DNA from: Liopterus haemorrhoidalis
Taxonomy: Eukaryota > Arthropoda > Insecta > Coleoptera > Dytiscidae
Reading direction: 5' to 3'
Assembly (NCBI GenBank): GCA_963971575.1
Contig: OZ020616.1
Location: 20,627,713 to 20,691,712, forward strand
DNA: 64,000 bases
Made by a program: the position numbers and the translations under genes. Below, one piece after another: positions 34,824 to 46,605 of the stretch. How positions within the stretch are numbered: position 1 is the first letter of the stretch; each line of letters opens with the position of its first letter. The notes under the pieces are model-generated. The model did not search any database. It was given only the letters and a program-made list of their open reading frames with translations, and was not told the DNA's origin.

Positions 34824-35150
34824 CAGGGGTGGCCAGACTTTAAGGCCGGATTAAGCCTTCGCCGGGCCCAAGACCTTTTTGATTTACGGGCCCTCAACCT
34901 AGAGGCGTTCAAAGGTAGGGTGACCATTTTCTTAAGAAGGCGCCTCCCAAATCCAAGTGAATAGTAAAAAAAAAGGTCCTCACCTCCCAAATCCAAGTGA
35001 AGAGCAAAAAAAAGGCCCTCACCTCCCAAATCGGGCCCTTGAAAAAAGACAATTGTCTTTTTTGTCTCTGCGAAAGTCCGCCACTGACTGCTAGTCTTGC
35101 ACTAGATTCTAAATAGTCGTCTGTGAGACGGAAACGATATTTTGACTTCA
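34824..35150. mobile_element. Fragment of a further hAT-like element
   Basis: Begins caggggtggccagacttta directly after the duplicated GTCTAAAC. Holds tandem units of about 37 bp (tcacctcccaaatccaagtg, agagcaaaaaaaagg) and a tagggtgaccattttctta end. Right terminus not found. Confidence 0.5.
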
Positions 35151-35228
35151 TTTTATTCGTCGTTGAAAATGCAGATTCGTACAGGTAGTTAGAGCCAAAA
35201 AACGATGTTAAATGAAATGCAACCTTTT

Positions 35229-36160
35229 TAGGGTTTTGTAGGTATGACCAAAAAAACCCTTATACCGTCATTTTGTCGTCTGTCTGTCTGTCTGTCTGTC
35301 TGTCTGTTCGGTAAAAATTATAGCCAAACGGCTAAACTTAGAGAGTTGAAATTTGGCATGCTTATACAACTCTTTGACCCTCACATAGGAAAAATACTAA
35401 AACATCTAAAAACCATACCCCCCTAAAAATATAAACAAATATGTGCACATCGAAAATAAAAATATTTTTTTTAAATTTTGAGTAGGGTATCAAATGAACG
35501 CCCTTAGTACGTGGATTAACGATCAAATTTTTATTTTTGCAAAATAAATTATTTTGATGCGATATTTGCCAAAATTGTGCAAAACAAATTTTGTCCCACA
35601 CCCTATAGCCCAGATGGTTTAAACTAAAAATCTAAAAAAATTCTAAGTAATGTATATTGGTGTGAACCGAAATAGTACAACAGGAATTTTTGATCAGATT
35701 ATGTTTTCGGAAAATAACGCATTTTTTGTGGTTTTTGGTTCACAAAGTACAAAAGTTATACCAATGTAAGACACTCACATGCAAGGCGTGCAATAGCGTA
35801 ATGGGTTAGAGCACTGGTGTCGTAAGCTAAAATGCGCTGGAAACGCGGGGTTTTTCGAGTTCGAGTACGGAGTAAATTTTATTTCTTCTGTTTTTTTTTT
35901 TGCATTTTTATTATGTTGAAATTATTTTGTCAAAATTCTAGTTATATTTTGACAAATGTTGTATTTAATTTTTAAGAGCGTAAATTTAATAACCAGTCTT
36001 ATTATATGATTAACAGACGATAAATTATTTTAAAAATATCGTTCATTTTGCCATGATTACTACAAAGTAAAATTTGTCCTACACACTCAGCATACCGCCT
36101 TCACTTATTATATACCTGCGAAACCCTGAAATGAGTGAATATTCACACTTCACATCAATT
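35229..36160 (+). mobile_element. AGGGTTT-family element with tRNA-like insert
   Basis: Starts agggttttgtaggtatgacc and ends tacctgcgaaaccctgaaat followed by gagtgaatattcacactt. Contains a TGTC microsatellite (35277-35306) and the phrases gccaaacggctaaacttaga and ttgaaatttggcatgctta. Other copies: 12838-13567 (-), 44126-44850, 46046-46330 and 48988-49130 (all +). Unclassified; the inverted AGGGTTT ends and a terminal hairpin are visible, but no ORF. Confidence 0.65.
35790..35872 (+). other. tRNA-like segment (possible SINE head)
   Basis: Carries an A-box-like tagcgtaatgg (35794-35804) and a B-box-like gagttcgagtacgg (35857-35870) at roughly tRNA spacing with a long variable region. It lies within the AGGGTTT element and is absent from the 12.8-kb copy. 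Flanking stems do not pair well, so it is not a functional tRNA gene. Confidence 0.35.
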
Positions 36161-36269
36161 TTTTAAGTTAGGATACTTTTCTTCGTCATTAGATTCCAAA
36201 AATTAATTTATGTTCTAAACTATGTGCTTTAAAATTATGTTGTTTTGAAGGAAAAGAATTCATTTTCCT

Positions 36270-36470
36270 CGAGAGGTAAACAGAATGTCTTATTTATATT
36301 TTCAATTATATCTTCCACATCAACATTGCCAAATGGCTAAGACATGAAAGAAACAATTGGTTCTAGTCTAGTAAATTCTTGAAAACGTCTCTCGAATTCG
36401 GAGTGAAGAATTATTATTTCCTCATTATATTTCTTAATATCTTTGACATTATTTTGCAATGGTCCAATAT
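36270..36470 (-). pseudogene. hAT-type transposase fragment (GTF2I-repeat-like style)
   Basis: Reads N-K-G-V-H-V-N-I...E-E-I-I-I-L-H-S-E-F-E-R-R-F-Q-E-F, L-E-P-I-V-S-F, then after a stop P-F-G-N-V. The E-F-x-x-R-F-x-D/E-F ... L-x-P-F pattern is common in hAT transposases domesticated or annotated as GTF2I-repeat proteins. Fragmentary and with stops. Confidence 0.5.
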
Positions 36471-36740
36471 TAACGTGGACGCCTTTATTTTGGACGTTTG
36501 CTATTGCTGATAGTACTAGGCTAGAAAGTACAGTATAATGAGTATTAGTTATCAAAAAGATATAATACATCAAGAGTATATAAAAAAAAAAAATTCTGAC
36601 GTTTCGGGAACTGCTCAACAATCTGTTTCCGTCTTCAGCGATCACGAGAAGTAATGATCACTTCTCTATTGTACTATTCTACTATTCTAGCCTAGTACTA
36701 TCAGCAGTAGCAAACGTCCAAAATAAAGGTGTCCGCATTA
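36470..36740. repeat. Inverted repeat flanking a hammerhead-like motif
   Basis: Arms 36470-36526 and 36684-36740 (cctttattttggacgtttgc, tgatagtactaggctag) are inverted copies. Between them, on the - strand, CTGAAGA (36632-36638) ... GAAACGTC (36598-36605) enclose a near-perfect hairpin, a layout seen in hammerhead cores of Penelope-like retroelements. Confidence 0.5.
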
Positions 36741-37124
36741 TATTTCTTTTTGTCGAATGTACCTCCGTTTTTAGACAATTCGTTAGAAATATTTTTGAAA
36801 TTTTTCAGTTTGTCAGCTGGGAAGATATTAGATTGTGCTTGTTTTTGAAAGTATTAACAAATCCAATAATTTCAGATATTATTTGATTTTTTCCTTGCAA
36901 TTTAAGTTCAATTCGTTAAGATTGTTAGTTATGGCAAGAACAAAAGCTAAATCCACAAACCAAACGTCATCAGTAAGTTCAACATACACTTCATCTTTTG
37001 ATTTAAAAAAATCTTTTATCTCTTGTAATAGGTTAGGTTAGGTAAACGTCTTGTCGGTTCACCGGTGGACCACGATCGACTTAATGCCCATCCCTGGTAT
37101 AAACCAAAGAAACAGACTATATGA

Positions 37125-37520
37125 GAAAATATTTGAAATATTTACTAAGAAAATATTTGAAATACAAGGAAATATTTGAAACACTTCTATTATATTTCAA
37201 ATACTGATATTTTCAGACAAAAAATATCAACTATACCCTGCTGGAAATGCAGAAATAGTAATAAAATCACGTGAAAGATTGAAGTCGCTACCCTATTGGC
37301 TGTCGCATAAAATTAATGGCTCAGCAGCCAACGAACGAGGAGAATTCGACAAAATTATCACGTGAATATTGTATAATTACTATTTCTTGATTCCGAACGG
37401 AGTATACAAATACGAGAAACTACCTATTTGCAAATCCAAATACCAAGAGCAATTTTATGAAGTATTTGACATACAATATTTCAAATAACAAATACTTTTT
37501 CAAATACTTTATATCAAATA
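37125..37520. repeat. AAATATTTGAAATAC word array with a dispersed repeat inside
   Basis: Runs of aaatatttgaaatac-like words at both edges flank a segment (37245-37375) also found at 8820-8950. The layout resembles 49707-50057. Confidence 0.5.
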
Positions 37521-37764
37521 ATTCCAGCTCTGGTACATTGTCGCCTCTGTAATCCTTTGTATTGGGCTCAACAGCGCTATGAAGTGACGCCAAGCGGATA
37601 AAAACTGAACTAGGTGAAACGAGTAATAGTTTATTGTTTACATCTGGTTTACATGTGTTTTCTCGTGTAGTTTGTGTTGCTTTTAAACGTTAGTGTTGCA
37701 GTTTGTTTGTTATATTAACTTTTGATAGCAATTATTATTCTTTTTTATATTACTTTATGTTATA

Positions 37765-37878
37765 ATGAGTTATTACAACACAAATTGCTGTGTGTTTGGC
37801 TGTCACTCTAGAAAAGGAAGTAACAAAAATATTTACTTCCACTATTTTCCAAATGAGAAACAATTTGTGAATTGTTAA
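37765..37878 (+). pseudogene. Truncated THAP zinc finger
   Basis: 37 codons: M-S-Y-Y-N-T-N-C-C-V-F-G-C ... F-H-Y-F-P. The C-x4-C start and aromatic F-x-x-F-P segment are those of a THAP DNA-binding domain, but the distal Cys/His pair is missing because of an early stop. Near-identical in plan to 4927-5025 in the sister copy. Confidence 0.6.
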
Positions 37879-37986
37879 TAAATTTGGTGTTGTGGAAGAG
37901 ATAATAACAAACCAGTATTTATTAAACAAATTAAATAAGAAACAAACACTAAATTATAAAAATCCTTCTCGAACATAATTAAATAT

Positions 37987-38608
37987 CTACCCGGGTAATT
38001 TTAATGCAGAATTACGGCAAGCGGTCTTAAATTCTGTACACAGCTTTTCTAATACATTTTCACTGAACCTTCCGTGCCTGCTTTTGTTTTTAATCAATTT
38101 ATTTAGGCAAGGAGTTTCTAACAGAGGTTGCGGTTCATACTGTTGTAAGACAGGTTTTTTAAAAGTAGACCACAGGCATTTTAAATCTGTGCTGTTTAAT
38201 ATTTCCATACACAATATATTGTTTCTGGAACAAGAAGAAAAATCAAATATTACAATCAATCAATGCCCTGATCTTGGCTTGTTTCATTTTGGTTTGTGAA
38301 ATGTGTTTGCATGTAGTTCCTGCTTTACAGGTGCAGGACATATTTAAAACTTCAACATCATTACTAAATTTTAATTTCCCAGTGACTTCGTGAGGTGGTG
38401 ATCTCAAACTGCTTGTTTGTAAACATAACCCACATATGTTGACATGCTCATCATTTTTGTCCAAAATTCCGCACAACATAAGATGTCCGGCGTTTAACAA
38501 CTCTTCTCCTTCAACTACACACCTAGAAGAAGGTGTTGCACTTAAAAAAATAAAATAATTTAATAAGGATAGCTGTTTATTATCCATTGCAAATCGATGA
38601 TTTAACAT
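37987..38608 (-). pseudogene. SWIM zinc-finger protein of an ISL2EU-type element
   Basis: Two overlapping ORFs. The upstream one (38608-38243) contains E-L-L-N-A-G-H-L, then M-S-C-T-C-K-A-G-T-T-C-K-H, a C-x-C-x5-C-x-H SWIM zinc finger, and ends by frameshift. The downstream one (38259-37987) continues T-D-L-K-C-L-W and Q-P-L-L-E. In ISL2EU elements this kind of protein is followed by a YqaJ-like nuclease domain, not seen here. Likely dead: split by a frameshift, with its C-terminus missing. Confidence 0.65.
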
Positions 38609-38739
38609 GTAAACAAATATGGAGAACTTTCACATTACTCGTTTCAATCAGCTGTTCATAGCGCTCGTAGCGCCGCCATCGGGCATTGTTGTATCCAATA
38701 TCGATAATTGCAGTGTTATCTATGACTGTTATTAATAAC

Positions 38740-38943
38740 CAGGCGGCGCTAGCGGGGGGTCCGGGGGCCCAGACCCCTCAAAAACTTGTCTGGACCCTAG
38801 TTGGCCCCCCAGAATTGTGTGGAGAAAAATGTATTTTAGAAGTGCGGACCTTTTTTTGTAGGTCATCACCTGTATTTGGCCTTCCCAAATTTTACTAAAA
38901 AATGTCCTGGCCCCCCATATTTTAAGAGCTAGCGCCGCCACTG
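38740..38943. mobile_element. Short hAT-type MITE
   Basis: Ends CAGGCGGCGCTAGCG and CTAGCGCCGCCACTG with perfect TTAATAAC flanks (38732-38739, 38944-38951). Contains a ggtcc / poly-T minisatellite unit in reverse. Confidence 0.92.
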
Positions 38944-39291
38944 TTAATAACAATATATTTTTTGAAGTAAAATAGAAAAATGTTTGCAAAAAATAAACAG
39001 GGATGGGGAGTCGAGGTCGGAGTCGGAATTCGGGAGTCGAAACTTTTTGGAGGAGTCGGAGTCGGGAGTCGTCAAAAAATGTTATCGACTCCCGACTCTT
39101 TAATTCAGTTTTTATCAAGGATGAGAACAAACCGAAAATGAAAGCAAAATAAACATATTACCAGAATTTTTTAAAGCACGGAATCAGGAACGACAATTTG
39201 TTCTCTGTTCAAGGACAAAAATGCAACTAAAAATATTCAATACCGGTTTTACTCGGTTTCCTTCATGCGTTCCAGTTTAAAATTTTGTTAA

Positions 39292-39556
39292 TTCGCGACT
39301 GCAAATAACAGTGAGACGTCTGGTGGTGACTAGCTAAATTAAACAGAAGCGTATATTTGGATAATATTTGTAGCGTGTTGTGCTGCAGTTTATGTGAATT
39401 AAGAAGTATTTTAAAATATAGTGACTTAAATACAGTGCATTTTTGCCGAAATATTGTTTGAACAGATAAATATTAAGAAAAAACTTCTGACATATACGCT
39501 TCTCGTGCGCCATTAGCTGTTGTATGCAGCGCCGCTAACGTTAGTTTCAGTCGCGA
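39292..39556. mobile_element. ATTCGCGACTG MITE, nested
   Basis: attcgcgactgcaaataac at the left and cagtcgcgaat at the right are inverted. The uninterrupted site is seen in the sister copy near 31085. Confidence 0.65.
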
Positions 39557-39583
39557 ATACTACTCGTATTTACAGATTAATAT

Positions 39584-39987
39584 CAGGGCCGGCCCGAGGC
39601 ACGTGCGAACCGGGCGCCGCGAAACATGGCGCGCAAAATTAACGATATTGAATTTTATATTATGTATATATTTTTTTTCGCGCTTTTGTGAGTGAAATTG
39701 TTTTATGGTAATAGGTAAGTATGAATCACGTACTTTTTCAATAGTAAAACCTAAAGTTTAGGGATAGTAGGTATAATTTTCCATCCGATATTCATTTACA
39801 TATATGTGTGTGAGGACCATGCGCGAGTTAAAAAAGAAAACTACATCGGGTGTTTTTGACAGCTTAACGAAAAATGGGCTTAAAACCAATACAAATAATA
39901 TATTTTTTTTAAAATATACCTATCATTCATTAAGGGGCGCAATTCAAATATTTGCCCCGGGCGCTAGAATTCGTCGGGCCGGCCCTG
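39584..39987. mobile_element. CAGGGCCGGCCC hAT MITE, nested
   Basis: Ends CAGGGCCGGCCCGAGG and CGGGCCGGCCCTG. Flanks ATTAATAT and ATTAATAC match at 7 of 8 bases. The empty site is seen in the sister copy near 31107. Confidence 0.88.
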
Positions 39988-40060
39988 ATTAATACGATGC
40001 AGTAAAGATATTTGTTTTTAATGTATTGAATAGTTGATAGTTTTACTTAGTGAAACTCGA

Positions 40061-40215
40061 ATATAGGTAATCGGTTACTAAATGAAATGCTTGGTAAAGT
40101 TTCACAAACTGTTTTATTGAACATGCTTAATAAAAATGCTTAATAAAATAGCATGTTCAATAAAACAGTTTGTGAAACTTTACCAAGCATTTCATTTAAT
40201 AACCGTGTACCTATA
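40061..40215. repeat. Near-perfect foldback (68-bp arms)
   Basis: aatgcttggtaaagtttcac and the rest of the left arm are mirrored at 40148-40215 around a short centre. Absent from the sister copy at 30856-31572. Confidence 0.8.
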
Positions 40216-41184
40216 TTTGTTTTTACTCATATTCATATTATCTTTTTCTGTCTACTCTGTTTATTATATTTAAGCGGAACTAAACTGGATTTTTAGTTTC
40301 TCAAGTTAAAAAGGAGCTTCGTGATTATTTCATGTTTTATTTTGGCAGCCAAAATCTAAATGTCAAAAAGAAAAAGGATGTTATGAAAAATAAAGTATAT
40401 AAAATACAAAAAATATTTATTAAAACTAATTTATTCGAAAATTTGCATTAAAAATGATACAAAAAGTCAAGTAGAAATGAAAATGACTTATTTATAAAAA
40501 CAGTTCGGCCCAATCCAAGTTATTTAATGTAAGTATAGTCGGTTTCTTTAGTTTCAGCGGAACTATATAGATATTGAAATATACTAACTTTTAACGATTG
40601 AATGAGGCTTTTTATCATTTTGTTTAACAAAAGCCCACTTCGATTGTTAAAAAGTGAGCTTAAGTGATAACATAAGAAAATAAAAAATACATTTAGTCCC
40701 GCTTAAACATTTGGAATAGACTTTACGATTTATGAGTGAAAGGAGTCGGAGTCGGAGTCGGTAATTTTTCTGCCGACTCCCCATCCCTGAAAATAAATGC
40801 CTCTTTTATCCAACCATTTATTTTAAATGGTTGGTATTAAATTGGTTTATAAATAAGAAAAGAAAGACCTAGAAACTGTTTGCGCTTCGGGCCTCCATGT
40901 AAGTAATATGGCTCATTCTCTTTGGCCCTGTATACAGCATTCCACAACAGAGTTTTTACCATTGGTGAAATTGAAATTCGCGCCATAGAAGTGTAATTAA
41001 TATTTTTATCAATTTATTCTAAATTATAAACTCTTCATATAATAAATTATATTCATAATTTATTTATACTGGCAATAATATTAAAAGAAATATTTTTTTC
41101 TGTGTTAAAAATTTGTATTAACATCTCATTTGCCAGGAAGTACAATGTCCAATGACTCACGACTGCGCATGTTTCTGTTTCTAT

Positions 41185-41233
41185 TTCCTTTATATATACT
41201 TATTCTTTTTAGTGTGACATGGTGGCGTAGACG
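41185..41233 (+). promoter_or_regulatory. Putative NSA2 promoter and first (5' UTR) exon
   Basis: tatatata (41191-41198) precedes a pyrimidine-rich ttattcttttt that could be the start site (TOP-like, common for ribosome-related genes). A GTGAGT donor follows at 41234. It would splice to the TTCTAG acceptor at 41759, eight bases before the NSA2 start codon. Inferred from signals only. Confidence 0.45.
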
Positions 41234-41766
41234 GTGAGTGTTTCTCACTTTTATTAGTTTTAAGTGTTATTTGTAGTACTCAACTCATATATTAACGTAA
41301 GTTCTTTTAAATAATAATCAGGGGATTCATTTGTTAAAAATTTGAGGTAAAAACTGTTTATTTGAAGTTAGAGAAAGTAGATGTTTAATAACACACATGG
41401 GAATTGACACCACATGGTTTTGCCGATGCGTTTTTGATAATTTCAAACTGTCAGTAATTTAAGTGTGTAACTTTGGGTTTAATTATAGACATTTCGGGGT
41501 TTTATTGTATAAGTTATGTACTTAATTTGATTTTCGTTCGGGGGAATGTTTAAGTAGAGGTATTTGCTCTGTGAATATGACTGGGTTATGTTCGTGATTA
41601 ATTTTTTTGTTTTAAAACCCAAGGTAAGTTATTATGAGTTAGTTTTAGTACTTATTAGTCATATTCAGAGAGTTAACCTATTAATAGTCATTAAAAATCA
41701 TTTGAATATGACAATTTAGTACTTTGTTTGTACAGTTTAATTGTTTTTTCTGTTCTAGACTTCAAC

Positions 41767-42546
41767 ATGCCGCAGAACGAATATATTGAACGACACCGTA
41801 AACTTCACGGTCGTCGTCTCGATCATGAAGAAAGAAAACGTAAACGTGAAGCTCGTGAACCGCATAGGCGAGCTCAAGAAGCACAAAGCTTACGTGGTCT
41901 TAAAGCTAAGATCTATAACAAAGAAAGACGTAATGAAAAGATACAGATGAAAAAGAAGATCAAGGCACATGAAGAGAAGAAGATTAAGAAAAATACTGAG
42001 AAAGTTGCGGAAGGAGCACTTCCTGTTTATCTTTTAGATCGTGATGTACAATCACGTGCCAAAGTTCTTTCAAATATGATTAAACAAAAACGTAAAGAGA
42101 AAGCTGGTAAATGGGATGTTCCGATACCGAAAGTGCGAGCACAAGCTGATTCAGAAGTCCTTCGAGTGATGAGATCTGGTAAAACTAAAAGGAAAGCATG
42201 GAAACGTATGGTTACGAAAGTTACATTTGTTGGTGAAGGTTTCACTCGTAAACCTCCTAAATTTGAGCGTTTCATCAGACCAATGGCTTTGCGTTTTAAG
42301 AAAGCTCATGTTACTCATCCCGAATTAAAAGCAACTTTCTGTTTACCTATTATTGGAGTTAAGAAGAATCCAAGTTCTGCGATGTTTACAAGTTTAGGAG
42401 TTATTACAAAGGGTACTGTTATTGAAGTTAATATTTCTGAGCTGGGTCTGGTAACACAGGCTGGTAAAGTTGTATGGGGTAAATATGCTCAGGTTACCAA
42501 TAATCCGGAGAATGATGGGTGTATAAATGCAGTGCTCTTAGTTTAA
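41767..42546 (+). CDS. NSA2: Ribosome biogenesis protein NSA2
   Basis: A complete single-exon coding region of 259 residues, the family's normal length. It starts [12 protein letters not shown], runs through a long basic helical region (lysine/arginine-rich, residues 15-80), then [27 protein letters not shown], and a C-terminal eS8-like beta domain with [11 protein letters not shown] and [17 protein letters not shown]2 is a nuclear 60S pre-ribosome assembly factor needed for 27S rRNA processing. The start is the ATG eight bases after the 3' splice site. AATAAA at 42584-42589 is the likely poly(A) signal. The codon order and absence of breaks show a live gene. Confidence 0.96.
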   Translation: MPQNEYIERHRKLHGRRLDHEERKRKREAREPHRRAQEAQSLRGLKAKIYNKERRNEKIQMKKKIKAHEEKKIKKNTEKVAEGALPVYLLDRDVQSRAKVLSNMIKQKRKEKAGKWDVPIPKVRAQADSEVLRVMRSGKTKRKAWKRMVTKVTFVGEGFTRKPPKFERFIRPMALRFKKAHVTHPELKATFCLPIIGVKKNPSSAMFTSLGVITKGTVIEVNISELGLVTQAGKVVWGKYAQVTNNPENDGCINAVLLV

Positions 42547-42590
42547 TCTTCTTTTGTTATAGACTTGTATTTAAATTAATTTTAATAAAA

Positions 42591-45533
42591 AATAAAATAA
42601 AATTTTTATTGTATTTTAAATCGTTCTAAACCACCTTTCTCTTCCTTTGGACTTACACAATTCCTGTACCTTGATCTGTTAAGTGTCAGGTATTTTGTAT
42701 ACTATCAATTCTAGATCTGTGATTTGATCTCATCTTTTCTTGTTTTATAATGGGCAGGATGTCAAAAGTTTCTTACTATTCTGTCTTCATACTTAGTGTC
42801 CTACCAACAGTATCTGCTTTATATTTGCTGTTGCTCTACCTTGGTTAATTGCACAAATCTTTTATTGTGGATCTGTCAAGTGTCAGGTTTTTTCAGGTAG
42901 ATTTTACCCATTTTGGATCTTCTATTAGCGGTTCTCTTAATCATTTGCTATCACTTTTCTATCCCTTTAGATTTTTATGATCTGTTGTAGCCACTGTATT
43001 CATCTGTCTCTCATTTGCTGTTAACTTTTTTTTTGGACACTTATAGCGTTTTTGATTTGTAAATAGAGATATGATCTGAGATTGTCCTGAAATCACTTAG
43101 ATCAATTTGACATCATGCTCTGTACTAGAGCAACCTGGAAAAATGTGTACTTCATTTTATTTTGAAAATTATTGTTTGTGAATTGTATGGAAAACCATTG
43201 CGGCACATACATGGCTCGTGCAGTCAATAATTTCATCATTCTCTTGATTCGCTAGAATATAATAAGTCTTCTAATGCAATTATTTTTTAACTCGCAATGC
43301 ATAGAAATCAGGTTGAAGACTACAGAATATTAAAAAATCTATCAAAACTGAGGTTATATTTTTATTTTGCCGCCATTTTCTAGGATTGCTCTACTTGATT
43401 TGTGTCCCAAGACAGATCAAAACGTACACTCTCAAAACACTAGCTACGATTGATAAAGTAAATCGAAAAAAGAGCATTCCTACAGCTCTCGATCAAATCG
43501 AAAATGTTTTTCTCTAAGTGAAATCAAAAATGTTATTCATTAGAACTTTTGGCCCTGTTCACCAGCCGATCTCAATCTTTTTCGAAGTCTTTCCATTAAT
43601 AGCTGTTTATACAGGAATAATAGGACCGGTCGAAATATCACACCAACCACGTGGCTTTCAGGTCTATGGCTGGCGGTCTAAAAACGGAGAACTCACCTTA
43701 TCTGCGCCAATACACTATCTACGCGTTGGGAACCTATTATTTATTTAAATTACAATTAATTTTTTATGTTAATACTGGACCTTTTATTCACATCCTGTAC
43801 TTATACAACTATACTGTAGTGATTTAGTATATCATCGTAATAGGTTTATCAAAGCATGCTTTAATATTAGAATGCAGGTGTCCCAGAATTTTTCATTTAG
43901 TCCTTCGTCAATCTAGGTTATTTGTGATGCATTGTTTTAAAAAATGTTGCTGCTGCATTGTACTGTAGCAGTCATCATTATGGGCGCGACAGTCCGTGGT
44001 GAGCCTAGGCTTCTTGTTTCCAGGTTGTGTGTCCATATTTTCAATCTATGTACATCCAGTTGTAATATGGTCAGTATTACGTTAATTTTTTTAGCATAGG
44101 ATCGTTAGATTTAGGTCAAGTTTTTAGGGTTTGTAGGTACGACCAAAAACCTCGTCACTTATGTGTCTGTCTGTTCAGTAGAAATTGTATCGAAACGGCT
44201 GAACATAGAAAGTTGTAATTTGGCATGCTGGTAAAATTCTTTGACCAGCGTGTAGGAAAACTATAGAGAGAGAGTTCAAAAAAACAGTGGGAAAAATATA
44301 ATCAAACATGAATTTAACGAAAAAATAATAATTTTTTTAATATTGAAAGGGGCATAAAATGGAAGCCCTTTAATGCATAAGTAATCCAGTAAAATTTTAT
44401 TTTTGAAAAATCAAATATTTTTATGTAATTTTCATAAAAAATGTGTCGAAAAACTTTTGTTCTCCACCCTATTTCCCAGAGGGGTTGGTCTAAAAATCTC
44501 AATAATGTACATTGATGGGAATCGGAATAATTCAACGTAAATTGTTCATCAGATTATTTTTTTTTTTTTGCCTTTGGAAAAAAAAAAAAATTATTTTGTT
44601 TTAAATTTATTGTGTGGTGTCAAAAGAAAGCATTCAAGACGTAGATTAAGATACCAAAAGTAGTTACTTAAAAGTTTTGTATTTTTAAAAAAATATGCTA
44701 GTAAAATATATTATCCAACACCTAGGATCCCAGAGGGGTCAGTCTAAAAATCTAAAAAATAGTATATTGGGGGAGTTTTTTATCAGATTATATTTTCGTT
44801 TGTTTTGAAAAAAATTGATTATTTTTTTAATTCATGGCTAATAATGTTACGGCTTTTTTGTATTTATGGCTAAGGTAGTATACGTCTTTTGAAATTAAAA
44901 ATATAATAAAAGAAATTGAACAACTGCGAATCGACTTTGCACGTGACCTAGATTACGTTATTTAATGCAAGTTGCGTAGAGTGCATGGGAGAAAGCTGTG
45001 GCCATTATTACTGATGTTTTTACCTATTGTTTTAATTATTTTAGTTTTTATAGTATCAATATTTATAGTGGTGAAATACTTAGTTATAAATCTAATAACA
45101 CATTGTTAATAGTGAGAAATATTTTTGAAATTGATATAAATGATGCCATTTATCAATACATTCCTTATTAATTTAATGAAGACTAATACATAGCAAAAAC
45201 AGATAATCGCAGAAAAATACGCTGAGATTTTTTTATTCATATTTTATTGTGACGTAATTGTCACAAATATTTTAAATTTAGTTTAAAAAAATACAATGAC
45301 AGCTCTCAGTACCCAATTTATGGAATAAAAATTATTACAAAAAAAAAAAAAAAATGATTTTGATTTGATTATAGGGGGAAAAAAATGTCCTAGATATCCA
45401 CTATTCTGTTGGCTCCTTACACTTATATATCTATAAAAGGCGATTCACACGTCTTATTATTTATTTTTTGTAATTGGGAAGTTTTAAGTGCATAAGTTCA
45501 GTGATCTGATTTTTTATTTATTTTTTATTGCAG
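42591..45533. other. Intergenic region between NSA2 and RpS27A
   Basis: Contains LINE 3'-end fragments (about 42660-42690, 42865-42895), a SINE-like copy (43596-43748) and a diverged AGGGTTT-family copy (44126-44850). The RpS27A promoter and 5' UTR exon must lie at the right, but I could not place them. Confidence 0.5.
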
Positions 45534-45550
45534 GAACTAGCCACATCTAA

Positions 45551-45961
<411 letters not shown>

Positions 45962-46605
45962 TAAAATTTCCCGTAAGTGTTTCTTCTGTATTCGAGTCTA
46001 TAAAGCGAAGTAGTAAGATGATTCCTTTCACTAGATTGGTCTTAATTTGGGGTCCTATAGGTATAACCAAGAAACCTTAAATACACCGTCGTTCAAGTAT
46101 CTGTATGGCATAAATTGGGGCTAAATGGCTGAATCTAGAGAGTTAAAATTTGGCATGCATATACAGTTCTTTGACTCACATAGAAAAATACTTTTTAAAT
46201 AATCATGTGAAAAATGTAAACAAATATATATTTAAAGAAAAAAAAAAAAAGAAAAAAAGGCACATTAAATGAGAGCTCTTGACGCGTGAATAAACAAGCA
46301 AAATTATATTTATGAAAAAGAACCTTTTATGCACAAAATAGATAATTTTAGGTACTATTCTACTTTAGCTAAGCCTCAAGGCAGTGTTGCCAACGATAGT
46401 AAATTAAAACAAGTAAATTTTAACTAAAATCACGATAGAATTAAAATTATTTATAGAATAATGCTTAAGTTTCAGTTAAATAAATCTAATTAAATAAATA
46501 TGCCGCTATTTAATAATAATAGTACTTTCACAGCTGATTAAAGAGTAAAAATGGGGGGTCATAATTTAGCATCTTACACCACTTCTTTATTATAAATGCA
46601 TGAAC

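Larger units (their letters stand above)
37563..38697. mobile_element. ISL2EU-like element, copy 2 (THAP and SWIM genes)
   Basis: Ends TGGGCTCAACA and TGTTGTATCCA with AT on both sides (37561-37562, 38698-38699). Larger and better preserved than copy 1 at 4742-5744: it keeps a THAP-like ORF (+) and SWIM-protein ORFs (-) arranged convergently. No transposase is left. Confidence 0.8.
38998..40789. mobile_element. GGAGTCGG-type hAT MITE, full copy with nested insertions
   Basis: Starts CAGGGATGGGGAGTCG and ends CGACTCCCCATCCCTG; AAAATAAA flanks both sides (38990-38997, 40790-40797). Ends are arrays of ggagtcgg / ccgactcc words. Compared with 30856-31572 it carries extra inserts at about 39292-39556, 39584-39987 and 40061-40215. 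Shares the GGAATAG MITE with that copy. Confidence 0.92.

Noticed and set aside
34162..35151. Several ORFs rich in repeated aromatic residues
   Set aside because: They are translations of the poly-A / tcacctccc minisatellite inside MITEs.
35277..35306. Short TGTC tandem run as a special site
   Set aside because: A simple microsatellite within a dispersed repeat.
35790..35872. Functional tRNA gene
   Set aside because: Acceptor and anticodon stems do not pair well and the spacing is irregular.
43518..43748. 76-codon ORF between NSA2 and RpS27A
   Set aside because: It coincides with a SINE-like repeat copy; the frame is not conserved in other copies.
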